A stretch of 25,388 nt of DNA from WUQU01 sp038849025 (GCA_038849025.1 JAWCNE010000022.1:1-25388), one strand, 5' to 3'; shown: positions 1 through 7,333, counted from the stretch's first letter. Program-made: numbers and translations. The notes: generated from the letters alone by a model not told the origin.

Positions 1-815
1 ACGCCAGTACCGAAATAAGGGTCAACGCCCTCAACTGGAATTATTTCCACTCTGCGATTCACTAATGGAACAGTTATTCTTTTACCAATATGCTCGTTAT
101 ACCTTTCGTCCGCAGGGTTTACCGCAACTGCGACACATGCAGGTATAAATTCTGGGCGTGTTGTTGCTATAAGCAAATATTCGCCGCCTTTTTCGAAGGG
201 AAATCTGATATAGTAGAGTTTTCCCCTCCGTTCCTCATAGTCTACTTCAGCATCCGCAATGGCGGTTTCACATCGGGGACACCAGTTCACCGGATGCGTC
301 CCCTGATAAATAAGACCTTTACGGTATAGGATTATGAAACTAAGCTGGGTGCGTCTCCAATAGTCCGGATCCATAGTGCGGTATTCCGTTGTCCAGTCCA
401 CACTGCAGCCAAGGCGTATAATGCCCTCCTTCATCATACCAATGTATTTTTCTACAAGCTGCATGCATAGGCTGCGAAACTTGTCCGGGGGCAAGTCGCG
501 CTTCCTAATGCCATGCTCTTTCTCCACTTGAACTTCTATGCCTAAACCGTGACAGTCCCATCCCTGCGGAAAATAAACATTATAGCCTCTCATGCGTTTG
601 TAACGGGCCACTATGTCAAAGTATGTCCAGTTAAGGACGTTTCCCATGTGGAACTCGCCGGATGGATAAGGCGGCGGAGTATCAATACTGAAAGTTGGGC
701 GAGTAAAGTCTTTCCAGTCGAAACGGTAAACGCACATGTCTTCCCAAAGTTTCTGCCACTTATGCTCAACAGCTATGGCGTCAAACTCTTTAGGCAAAGG
801 CTTCATCTGCGACAT
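1..815 (-). CDS. valS: Valyl-tRNA synthetase, N-terminal part (runs off window edge)
   Basis: Class I aminoacyl-tRNA synthetase that charges tRNA-Val in the cytoplasm. About 271 residues of the N-terminal half are visible; the gene continues beyond base 1. The class I signature reads PYPSGEFHMGN near residues 48-58 (HMGN in place of HIGH). It is followed by GWDCHG, GCSVDWTTEYRTM and the zinc-ribbon-like NWCPRCETAIADAEVDY, a run typical of archaeal ValS rather than IleS or LeuS. The last visible stretch, VEGVDPYFGTG, lies in the editing (CP1) domain. Two in-frame ATGs exist (815 and 806); I chose the first. A TATA-like sequence on this strand about 30 bases upstream suggests a short or absent leader. 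The promoter region is shared with the divergent thiT riboswitch transcript. Family call is secure; only the exact start is uncertain. Confidence 0.93.
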   Translation of the reverse strand, partial: MSQMKPLPKEFDAIAVEHKWQKLWEDMCVYRFDWKDFTRPTFSIDTPPPYPSGEFHMGNVLNWTYFDIVARYKRMRGYNVYFPQGWDCHGLGIEVQVEKEHGIRKRDLPPDKFRSLCMQLVEKYIGMMKEGIIRLGCSVDWTTEYRTMDPDYWRRTQLSFIILYRKGLIYQGTHPVNWCPRCETAIADAEVDYEERRGKLYYIRFPFEKGGEYLLIATTRPEFIPACVAVAVNPADERYNEHIGKRITVPLVNRRVEIIPVEGVDPYFGTG

Positions 816-837
816 CTCAGCAAATTCGACTTAGGAA

Positions 838-858
838 AAATAAATATACAAGTAGATA
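838..858. promoter_or_regulatory. Divergent TATA-like promoter between valS and the thiT riboswitch
   Basis: An AT-rich block around 838-852 reads as a TATA-like box in both directions: TAAATATA on the plus strand, and TATATTTA on the minus strand. Plus-strand initiation about 25 bases downstream would fall near 870-875, just before the TPP aptamer at 877. Minus-strand initiation would fall close to the valS ATG at 815. The spacing fits archaeal TBP/TFB promoters. It is inferred from spacing and composition only. Confidence 0.4.
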
Positions 859-876
859 ACAATTACTCCATCAAAA

Positions 877-972
877 GGTTTGGGGGAGCTGGGCAGTGAC
901 CCGGCTGAGAGGACGGCTGAACGCCGTCGACCCCTAGAACCTGATCCGGGTAATACCGGCGGAGGGAAAACC
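877..972 (+). promoter_or_regulatory. TPP (THI-box) riboswitch controlling thiT
   Basis: A complete thiamine pyrophosphate aptamer. P1 pairs GGTTT (877-881) with AAACC (968-972). P2 pairs GGGG (883-886) with CCCC (931-934). P3 is GCTGGG (888-893) with CCCGGC (900-905). The conserved CTGAGA follows at 905-910, then an extra stem GACGGC (912-917)/GCCGTC (923-928). The second invariant half, ACCTGATCCGGGTAATACC, starts at 940 and contains P5 CCGG (946-949)/CCGG (956-959). The conserved GGCGGAGGGA then closes P4. That last segment is also the Shine-Dalgarno (GGAGGG, 961-966) for the TTG start at 974, so ligand binding should hide the ribosome site directly. No separate terminator or expression platform is visible. 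Archaeal TPP riboswitches are, as I recall, known mainly from Thermoplasmatales. Confidence 0.95.
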
Positions 973-973
973 G

Positions 974-1510
974 TTGAATGATAAAGCATTAGAACCAAAA
1001 ATTAGTTCTCCCACCAAAGTAATAGCAGAAATCGTCTCTTTTGTCGCCCTTGCAACGGCTTTAAGTTATATCAAGGTTTTCAGTCTTCCCCAAGGAGGTT
1101 CCGTAACTGCTGGTTCCATGGTGCCCATCCTATGGTTAGCCCTGAGAAGAGGCCCAAAAATAGGGTTATTTGCAGCAGTTGTCTATGGTTTTGTGCAGCT
1201 TGCCGTCGAACCCTTCATAGTGCATCCAGCCCAGTTGCTTCTCGACTATCCATTAGCTTTCGGCGCCCTTGGACTGGCAGGATTTTTCCACAACCGTCCC
1301 TTTTTAGGCGTCAACGTTGGTATTTGGGGCAGATTTATAGCCCATTTTGTTTCAGGAGTGATTTTTTTCGCTAATTACGCCCCTGAAGGAATGAACCCAG
1401 CAGTGTATTCAGCCATATACAATGGAAGCTACTTGCTACCTGAACTAGCCATAAGCATTTACATAGTCTATCTGCTGCAAGAAAGCAAACTTATTAAAAT
1501 TTTTCTCTAA
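974..1510 (+). CDS. thiT: Thiamine ECF transporter S-component ThiT
   Basis: Membrane substrate-binding subunit of an energy-coupling-factor transporter for thiamine; 178 residues, about six hydrophobic segments. Family hallmarks are LPQGGSVTAGSMVPILWLALRRG (residues 38-60), HPAQLLLDYPLAFGALGLAG (84-103) and the ligand-site block from RFIAHFVSG (120-128) to VYSAIYNGSYLLPE (144-157). H124, Y145 and N150 align with thiamine-contacting residues of Lactococcus ThiT. F132 sits where the bacterial family usually has Trp. The start is TTG at 974, seven bases after GGAGGG, which lies inside the TPP aptamer; no upstream in-frame start fits. Expression should fall when TPP is abundant. No EcfA or EcfT gene is nearby, so a shared energising module is expected. 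The next gene starts 9 bases after the stop, which indicates an operon. Confidence 0.92.
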   Translation: MNDKALEPKISSPTKVIAEIVSFVALATALSYIKVFSLPQGGSVTAGSMVPILWLALRRGPKIGLFAAVVYGFVQLAVEPFIVHPAQLLLDYPLAFGALGLAGFFHNRPFLGVNVGIWGRFIAHFVSGVIFFANYAPEGMNPAVYSAIYNGSYLLPELAISIYIVYLLQESKLIKIFL

Positions 1511-1519
1511 AGGTGGTGA

Positions 1520-2233
1520 ATGATGGCAAAGCGTAAAACAGGAATCAAGGAGTTTGACGATTTAATAGGCGGCGGCATTGAATCTGGCTCGCGCAACATT
1601 CTTTACGGCTTGCCTGGAACTGGGAAGACCGTTTTCGCCATGCAGTTTCTTTGGCAGGGACTGTGCGAAGGCGAAACCGTGGCTTACGACGTTATGGATA
1701 AGCCTTTCCCGCGGTTAATGGCCTATTTTAAATCCTTCGGATGGGATATTGAACCATATATTGAAAGGGGCAAGTTCATCGCTATTCAAGCATTCCCCCA
1801 CTTTGAGCCTTATCCGAAAGATCCTAGGGTCACATATTTCAGCCTAGAAAATTTTGAGGAGATGAAACGCATTGACAGAATGCTTTCAGAAAAGGGCGTA
1901 ACACGGTTTGCAGCCGGAGACTTCAGCGAACAAATGTTTTCTCTCTACGAACTGAAGTATATGGAGCCCGTTGAAGACTGGACAATTAACTGGAGTCACT
2001 ACGACAACATAGTCAACATTGACATTATGACTGCGGCAACCCAGAAGGATGTGGCGACGCAGAGAGCAGTAGACCTAGACTTAAACAAAGCACACAATAT
2101 ATTCTTTTTCAGGTTTAATGAGGAAAAATGCCGTCGGGAACTGCGCATAGTGAAAATGGAAGGCTGTGACCATCCCTTAGGGTGGATTCCATTCAAAATA
2201 ACCCGTCGAGGAATTGAACTTCTTAAAGAATAA
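1520..2233 (+). CDS. KaiC/RadA-like RecA-superfamily ATPase, single domain
   Basis: A 237-residue single-domain P-loop protein of the archaeal KaiC-like/RadA-paralogue group. The N-terminus GIKEFDDLIGGGIESGS (residues 8-24) and Walker A GLPGTGKT (30-37) are classic for the family. The Walker B strand is less clear; RFAAGDFSE around residues 129-137 is the best candidate. The C-terminal part (ELRIVKMEG, PFKITRRGIEL) matches the end of the RecA fold. A GGTGGTG Shine-Dalgarno precedes the ATG at 1520, and a second ATG follows directly. It starts 9 bases after thiT and 22 bases before the next gene, so it is probably co-transcribed from the TPP-riboswitch promoter. Substrate and role are unknown; members of this family are often regulatory or signalling ATPases. 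Confidence 0.8.
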   Translation: MMAKRKTGIKEFDDLIGGGIESGSRNILYGLPGTGKTVFAMQFLWQGLCEGETVAYDVMDKPFPRLMAYFKSFGWDIEPYIERGKFIAIQAFPHFEPYPKDPRVTYFSLENFEEMKRIDRMLSEKGVTRFAAGDFSEQMFSLYELKYMEPVEDWTINWSHYDNIVNIDIMTAATQKDVATQRAVDLDLNKAHNIFFFRFNEEKCRRELRIVKMEGCDHPLGWIPFKITRRGIELLKE

Positions 2234-2255
2234 GAATGAAAAGGGTTAAACGTGG

Positions 2256-3257
2256 ATGGGAAAACTTGGCATAGAAGAACTTAAAAAACTGCTGAGCTGC
2301 GTAAAAAAGAACCAGCGGATGATTGTTCCCCCTTCGCCTGGATTCGATTCTGGGGTGCACATTCTTGAGGATAAGTGCTTAGTTGTATCCACAGACCCGT
2401 GCATTGGTGTTCCAGAAAAATGGTTTGGGTGGCTTCTGATCCACTATGCGGCTTCAGATGTGGCACTTTTCGGGGCTAAACCAGAATATTGTGCCATAAA
2501 CCTTTTAGGACCGCCTTCAACAAAGCCGGAAACTTTCTATGGAATTATGATACAGGCTTGCACAGCTGCTGAAGAGCTTAGAATGGCTGTTGTAACTGGA
2601 CATACGGGAACCTACCAGGGTTTATCAACCCTTATAGGCGTATGCACGGCATATGGCATGGTAAGCAGAGGCAAACTTATTACGCCTGGAAACGCAAAAC
2701 CAAAAGACCTTATTCTATGCGTGAAACCCTTAGGCTTAGAAGTGGCAGTGAACTTCGCGTTAACACATGAATCCTTAGCGGAAAGGTTTTTTGGCACAGA
2801 ACAAGCCGCAGCTCTAAAAAATTTGGTCACAATGCAAAGTTGTGTGAAAGAAGCGTTATCTCTAGCTGAAATTAGAGGGGTTCACGCTATGCATGATGCA
2901 ACTGAAGGCGGTTTAACTGCTGCCTTAAACGAGATGGCTGAAGCTTCCAATGTGGGCTTTAGAGTGGAATTTGAGAAATTATCCTTTGCTAAGGAGGTTT
3001 ACGTCCTTAAAGATTGGTTTAACCTCTCAGAGTTGCAGATGCTTTCCATGTCTTCTACGGGAACTCTTTTGGCCTCCGTTAGTCCAGAAGCAAAGGAAGA
3101 GGTTGAAGAAACTCTGCATAAGAATGGTGTTGAAGCGCATTTTATAGGAAATTTTACGAAGGACAAAAGGCGTTTAATGGTTAAAAAGGGCGAAGAAACA
3201 GTTTTCCCGGAAAAAGCTGAAGACCCCTACGAGAGAATTCTCTCAGGAAAAGTATAA
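2256..3257 (+). CDS. AIR synthase-related protein (PurM/HypE/SelD/ThiL superfamily)
   Basis: A 333-residue ATP-using enzyme of the PurM superfamily. Seen in the sequence: LVVSTDPCIGVPEKW (residues 43-57), ASDVALFGAKPEYCAINLL (about 66-84), VVTGHTGTYQGLST, and the HypE/PurM-type hallmark HDATEGGLTAALNEMAEAS about two thirds along. This pattern is closest to archaeal HypE-like proteins of unknown function. It does not show the GDDAA motif of typical ThiL, nor an N-terminal catalytic Cys/Sec as in SelD. It follows thiT and the KaiC-like gene in the same direction, so a thiamine-phosphate link is possible but unproven. Its 3' end overlaps the convergent fdhD gene by 31 bases. Superfamily is secure; substrate is not known. 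Confidence 0.8.
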   Translation: MGKLGIEELKKLLSCVKKNQRMIVPPSPGFDSGVHILEDKCLVVSTDPCIGVPEKWFGWLLIHYAASDVALFGAKPEYCAINLLGPPSTKPETFYGIMIQACTAAEELRMAVVTGHTGTYQGLSTLIGVCTAYGMVSRGKLITPGNAKPKDLILCVKPLGLEVAVNFALTHESLAERFFGTEQAAALKNLVTMQSCVKEALSLAEIRGVHAMHDATEGGLTAALNEMAEASNVGFRVEFEKLSFAKEVYVLKDWFNLSELQMLSMSSTGTLLASVSPEAKEEVEETLHKNGVEAHFIGNFTKDKRRLMVKKGEETVFPEKAEDPYERILSGKV

Positions 3258-4027
3258 ACGTTCATGCCCTTTAAGCTGACAAAACCAATTAATGTTAGGT
3301 TCGCCTCCTTTGCGATGCTGATCCCCGAATCTAAGGCTGCAGCTATAGAGGCTATAATGGGTATGCCAACCCTTGCCGCCTTAAAAACTATGTCTCCTGT
3401 GAGCCTACCGCTTAAGACTAAGAAGCATTGACCGAAATCCATGTTTTTTAGGGCACACATGCCTATTACTTTGTCCACTGCATTATGACGTCCTACGTCC
3501 TCAGCGAAAGCCAAAAGCGTACCTTCCCTCTCGTATATTGCAGCTGCATGAACACCTCTGGTTTTTCTATAAGTTTCTGCAATACGGTTTAGGTTGATTA
3601 CGCAGTTTTGTATTGTTTCGGCTTTAACAGTTATTTTTGACTTAATTTTCTTAAGCTGTTTTATAGCTTGAGGCCGGTATGGGCCTCCACATGCTGATAG
3701 AATTATGCGAGAAAAACGCTGTGCAATCCCCAGCCTAGCTTCCAAGTTTATCGTGGGCTTCAAGTTCACATGACATATGCCATCTTCCTCAAAGGTTATT
3801 TCAGTTATTTCCTCCACCGTTTTTATTACGCCTTCTGAAAGTAGGTGTCCCACTGCCATTTCCTTAAGATCTCTTGGAGAGCAAAATATAGTGGCGTATT
3901 GAATTTTTTTTATAAAAATGTAGAGGGGTTTTTCTTCTGCAACATAACCCTTAAATTTTTCGGTTTTCTTGGCTGTAGTGTCAATTCTAAATATTTCCAC
4001 CTCAATAATAATTGGATACCCCCTCAT
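3227..4027 (-). CDS. fdhD: FdhD, sulfur carrier protein for molybdo/tungsto-enzymes
   Basis: FdhD transfers sulfur from a desulfurase to the bis-MGD cofactor of formate dehydrogenases. The 266-residue protein shows the family blocks AVGHLLSEGVI (residues 58-68), ILSACGGPY (109-117), GVHAAAIYE, AFAEDVGRHNAVDKVIG, LVLSGRLTGDIVFKAARVG and IPIIASIAAALDSGISIAKE. The usual CxxC loop is here C113-G-G-P with only one Cys. Its ATG overlaps the TGA of the upstream RimK-like gene by four bases (ATGA), implying translational coupling. No formate dehydrogenase gene is visible. The FDH-related formylmethanofuran dehydrogenase subunit FwdB in this window is a plausible client (inference). Confidence 0.92.
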   Translation of the reverse strand: MRGYPIIIEVEIFRIDTTAKKTEKFKGYVAEEKPLYIFIKKIQYATIFCSPRDLKEMAVGHLLSEGVIKTVEEITEITFEEDGICHVNLKPTINLEARLGIAQRFSRIILSACGGPYRPQAIKQLKKIKSKITVKAETIQNCVINLNRIAETYRKTRGVHAAAIYEREGTLLAFAEDVGRHNAVDKVIGMCALKNMDFGQCFLVLSGRLTGDIVFKAARVGIPIIASIAAALDSGISIAKEANLTLIGFVSLKGMNVYTFPERILS

Positions 4028-4902
4028 TTTTTTAGTTCTGATAGTACAAAGTTTACGATTTCATCTGCAATGTTTATTTTGGTTACTGACTGGAGTCCTT
4101 TCCATCCAGGCTGACTGTTAACCTCTACAATCATAGGCCCTTTCGGGCTTTCAATGATATCTACGCCTGCAATTTTGCACTCAATAAGCTTTGCGGATTT
4201 TACGGCTAAATCTTCAAGGGAGCTTTCTAATAAAATGGATTCTGGGCGGGCGCCTTGGCTGTAGTTGGTTTTCCAACTCGTTGAAACTCGACGCATGGCT
4301 GCGGCAACATGGTTGTCTATCACGAAGGCGCGGATGTCTGAAAAGCCGTGGGGAACAAACTCTTGAATGTAGATTACTCCATGATAAAAGGTTATAGCGT
4401 TAAAAATCGTTACGGCAACCTCTGGGTCTGTTACACGAGTAGAGCCTATTCCTCTTGAGCCGAAAAGGGGTTTTACAATAACGTCTCCCCCAAGTTCATG
4501 GAAAAGTCTTAACGCTTCGTTTGGGTTTTCAGTTACTGCTGTTCGAGGTACGGGCACACCGTTGTCTTCCAGAATGGCTAAAATATCGTATTTGTCAACA
4601 CAGTGTTCAATTGCCTCTGGAGGATTAACTATACACAAGCCTAACCTTTGAAGACGGTAGAGAACATCCATTCTGAAAACTATTTCTTCAAGAGAACCTC
4701 GTCCAATGGGACGAATTATCAAAGCATCCAGTTCTTTTAAAATGTCTTGTCCACCCACGTTAAGGTATGGCTTATACCCCACACGTGCAACAAGTTGGGG
4801 AAAGCTTAGGCAGAGATTTGGAATGCCTCGTTTTGCTAATGCTTCCCTCAGTGTCACCGAACCATATGCTTCAGGATCCTTCGTTACGATTCCAATTTTC
4901 AA
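4024..4902 (-). CDS. RimK-family ATP-grasp alpha-L-glutamate ligase, possibly H4MPT:glutamate ligase (MptN)
   Basis: A 292-residue ATP-grasp amide ligase of the RimK/LysX/CofF/MptN group. Visible features: N-terminal Rossmann-like MKIGIVTKDPEAYGS; DKYDILAILEDNGVPVPRTA (about residues 103-122); the ATP-grasp loop VIVKPLFGSRGIGSTRV; and the metal-binding end MIVEVNSQPGWKGLQSVT. The genome encodes an H4MPT-dependent C1 pathway a few kilobases away, so the H4MPT:alpha-glutamate ligase role (MptN) is attractive. F420 gamma-glutamate ligase (CofF), LysX and ribosomal S6 modification remain possible. The start is TTG at 4902, six bases after GGCGGT. The stop overlaps the fdhD start by four bases. 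Family is secure; substrate is inferred. Confidence 0.8.
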   Translation of the reverse strand: MKIGIVTKDPEAYGSVTLREALAKRGIPNLCLSFPQLVARVGYKPYLNVGGQDILKELDALIIRPIGRGSLEEIVFRMDVLYRLQRLGLCIVNPPEAIEHCVDKYDILAILEDNGVPVPRTAVTENPNEALRLFHELGGDVIVKPLFGSRGIGSTRVTDPEVAVTIFNAITFYHGVIYIQEFVPHGFSDIRAFVIDNHVAAAMRRVSTSWKTNYSQGARPESILLESSLEDLAVKSAKLIECKIAGVDIIESPKGPMIVEVNSQPGWKGLQSVTKINIADEIVNFVLSELKK

Positions 4903-4981
4903 GCTTTTACCGCCTTTTCCATAAGTGGAAATGCTGCTTAGCTTAGTTCTTAAAGTTTCCGCGAGACGTCCGCAATAAAGT

Positions 4982-5911
4982 TCAAAACTTGTGGATATGT
5001 GGGACTAATTGCTCCGCGCTTTGAAATTTTTTGGAAAGCTCTATGATAAGGTATGCTCCGTGAAGATTATAGTATGGCGGCCCTTTCCTTGAAAAAAGGG
5101 TAAGAACCTTGCCTTTATGGTTTATTTTGAAGCCCTCTTCACATGGCTCATGGCCCCTTATCAGAATTTTTACGTTAAACCGTTTAAGCACTTTATCTGT
5201 AACATCTTCACCGAAAAGTTTCCCAGCACCCCTAGGGGACGCATATACTCCGGTGATCTTTTCATTTGGGTCGCTCCAAAGCATATCTTCAAGGAGATTT
5301 TCCTCTGGGTGTCTGGCATGGGCGTATGCCAAATCCTCCATTGTTTTCGCTTGCGGAGGCAGACCTCCATGGATCATTAAGTACCGTTCTTCAACAAACA
5401 CGGCATTGTATAAACATTCAAAAAGTTCGCGGATTTTGGTATAGGCTGTTCTCCATCGTTCGCCAAACTTCATTTGAAACTGGAAGGGCAAATCGTGGGG
5501 AGATGCCAAAAGATCTTGTGGGCCTTCATGGTTTCCCCGCATAAGGATTATTTGCTCTGGGTAAAGCAGTTTAAGCCTAAAAATCGTGTAGTAGACTTCC
5601 GCAGAGTGAAAGCCTCTGTCTCCATAGTCGCCTAGAAAAATTATGGAGGTGTTGCGGTTTTCGCGCATTCTCTGCAGAAAACCACTTCCTTTTAAAATTT
5701 CAATTAGACTTTCTAAATCACCATGCAAGTCTCCAACTATCAACGTTTTCCCCAAAGGCATAAGCTTCACGAGTCTTCCGTAAACTTCGAAATTTCCAAC
5801 TTTGCCCTTTTCATTGCAGACAAGCCTAACAACTTCTTCAATAAGGCTTTTGAATTCTTCATATTTAATTTCCAGGGCTTCTTTAACTATTTGCTGGAGG
5901 CTTGATTGCAA
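4982..5911 (-). CDS. PPP-family serine/threonine protein phosphatase
   Basis: A 309-residue metallophosphoesterase of the eukaryote-like PPP (PP1/PP2A) family. All signature motifs are present: GDLHG (residues 60-64), GDYGDRG (94-100, with Gly for the usual Val), RGNHE (125-129), HGG (181-183) and RGHE (252-255). These supply the two-metal site and catalytic His. It probably dephosphorylates Ser/Thr on proteins in the cytoplasm. About 55 N-terminal residues precede the catalytic core. The start appears to be TTG at 5911, 15 bases after the stop of the upstream coiled-coil gene on the same strand, so the two are likely co-transcribed. No protein kinase is visible in the window. The exact start is moderately certain. 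Confidence 0.9.
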   Translation of the reverse strand: MQSSLQQIVKEALEIKYEEFKSLIEEVVRLVCNEKGKVGNFEVYGRLVKLMPLGKTLIVGDLHGDLESLIEILKGSGFLQRMRENRNTSIIFLGDYGDRGFHSAEVYYTIFRLKLLYPEQIILMRGNHEGPQDLLASPHDLPFQFQMKFGERWRTAYTKIRELFECLYNAVFVEERYLMIHGGLPPQAKTMEDLAYAHARHPEENLLEDMLWSDPNEKITGVYASPRGAGKLFGEDVTDKVLKRFNVKILIRGHEPCEEGFKINHKGKVLTLFSRKGPPYYNLHGAYLIIELSKKFQSAEQLVPHIHKF

Positions 5912-5926
5912 GACACAACCCTTTTG

Positions 5927-7207
5927 CTATTCGATTTTAATTTTTTTACCAGTGAAATCAAAGATGTTCTTTTCTATTTGGCTTTTGTTATTTTGGATTT
6001 TCCACAAAGTTTCTTTACAATTTCGCTCTATAACACAAACTTCAGACTCCAAGGCTTCTCTATTTTTCTTAAGCCTTTCAAAATGTTCTTGAAGTTTTAA
6101 CAGCTCCGTTCTAGTCTCTAGTAGGGTGGCTGATGTGGAAAGTTGAGTTTTCTGCAGCCTTGCAACCGTGCATCTCTTATGAAGGTTTGTAAGGGAATTT
6201 TCCCTTAAAATCTCGTTTATTGCTTGTTTTGCCTTCCGCTCCTTGTCTTGTTTAAGCTTTAACTTTCCATTGGAAATTAAGCCTAAAGCTTTATGGAGGA
6301 TTTGTCTCAAAATAGGGTAGTCCGCATCTTCAGTTGAGAACGCCTCAAAGGGATCAGCTATATACTGACTAAGTTTTTTAAGCTCCTCCGGTGTTAGACC
6401 GCTTCCTTTGCTGTGAAGTGCCAGCGACTGAAGTTTCACGAAGGGTTTTTGAAGGTGCCTTAAGCTGGATTCCACTTCCTTCCTTAAATTTTCCACTTCC
6501 AAGTTTATCTCGCTTAGCTGGCTAATTTCTGCCTTACCTTTAAGTTCAGCCATTTTCCGCTGAATTTCAACGGTTTCTTTTTCAAGTTTTACTTTTTCAT
6601 CTTCAATCTTTCTTCTTTGAGCATTCATGGCGGCTATCTGGGTTTCCAGCACTTCAACATCCTCTATAAGTTTGAAGGTGTCCTCCAAAATCTTTGTTTT
6701 GACATATTCTTTGGTTAGAAAATCGTTAAGTTCTTTTAGTGACTCCTTTGCCTTTTCGAAGGCTCTTACAAATTTTCCTCTATCAAGAATGAAGAAAGGG
6801 GAAATTCTTGGAAACCAGTTTCTAACGTCAATGTCGGTTACTCCAAAAGCTTCTCGTGTGGTTTTTACAAACTCTTCAAATTCCCTGTAAGAAGGCTTTT
6901 CTGGGACTTTAATTTGCTGAAACCTTTCCAGAAATAGTTTGGCCAGCTTATTCAAGGCTTTGGCTCTTCCGAAGGTTCTCATGTTTCGTTTTTCAATTTC
7001 TTTTCGGCTATTCTCCAAAAGCATTCTGGAGGCATCAATTAAATCCCCCAGCGCCTTACTCATTTCGTTAAGTAGTTTTTGAGCCTTTGCGTGAACAGGA
7101 GTAAGGACCGGGCTTGTTTCGTTTTCAAGCCACTTTTTAACTTCGCTAAAGGGAATTTTTAAACCATATGACAACAGTTTTCCCGCTAAAATATACGCGT
7201 TAGCCAT
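5927..7207 (-). CDS. Long coiled-coil protein of unknown function
   Basis: A 426-residue protein I cannot assign to a named family. It has no signal peptide or membrane segment. Residues roughly 185-260 and 345-415 are dense in Glu, Lys, Leu and Gln with heptad-like spacing (for example TQIAAMNAQRRKIEDEKVKL), predicting two coiled-coil rods. Between them is a helical, less charged section (about residues 265-325). The N-terminal 170 residues look globular and helical. It starts at ATG 7207, about 25 bases downstream of an AATTAAATT TATA-like box, so the transcript may be nearly leaderless. It lies 15 bases upstream of the PPP phosphatase gene; the pair may be a scaffold or substrate with its phosphatase (inference from proximity). 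Confidence 0.75.
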   Translation of the reverse strand: MANAYILAGKLLSYGLKIPFSEVKKWLENETSPVLTPVHAKAQKLLNEMSKALGDLIDASRMLLENSRKEIEKRNMRTFGRAKALNKLAKLFLERFQQIKVPEKPSYREFEEFVKTTREAFGVTDIDVRNWFPRISPFFILDRGKFVRAFEKAKESLKELNDFLTKEYVKTKILEDTFKLIEDVEVLETQIAAMNAQRRKIEDEKVKLEKETVEIQRKMAELKGKAEISQLSEINLEVENLRKEVESSLRHLQKPFVKLQSLALHSKGSGLTPEELKKLSQYIADPFEAFSTEDADYPILRQILHKALGLISNGKLKLKQDKERKAKQAINEILRENSLTNLHKRCTVARLQKTQLSTSATLLETRTELLKLQEHFERLKKNREALESEVCVIERNCKETLWKIQNNKSQIEKNIFDFTGKKIKIE

Positions 7208-7237
7208 ATTTATTTTTCAACAGAGGCGAATTTAATT

Positions 7238-7275
7238 CTACTCTTTTTTGAGTAGCTACTCTTAAATAATAAGAG
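7238..7275. repeat. Direct and inverted repeats in the promoter region of the ECF S-component gene
   Basis: CTACTCTT occurs twice in direct orientation (7238-7245 and 7256-7263). TACTC (7239-7243) is inverted as GAGTA (7250-7254) across a T6 spacer. CTCTTA (7259-7264) is inverted as TAAGAG (7270-7275). The block lies between a divergent coiled-coil gene and an ECF S-component gene, and overlaps a TTAAATAAT TATA-like box. It may be an operator for a vitamin-responsive regulator; this is position-based inference. Confidence 0.35.
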
Positions 7276-7333
7276 CTACGTGATTGAAACGAAAACCAAC
7301 ACAGCAAATGCAACTAAAAGAAAGGCGAAACTA

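Noticed and set aside
549..899. Open frame on the plus strand opposite valS
   Set aside because: It is antisense to the clearly conserved valS coding sequence and runs into the TPP aptamer; composition shows it is a shadow frame.
2256..3257. Naming the AIR-synthase-like protein as ThiL, SelD or HypE
   Set aside because: Signature motifs of ThiL and SelD are not evident and no hydrogenase maturation genes are nearby; only the superfamily can be defended.
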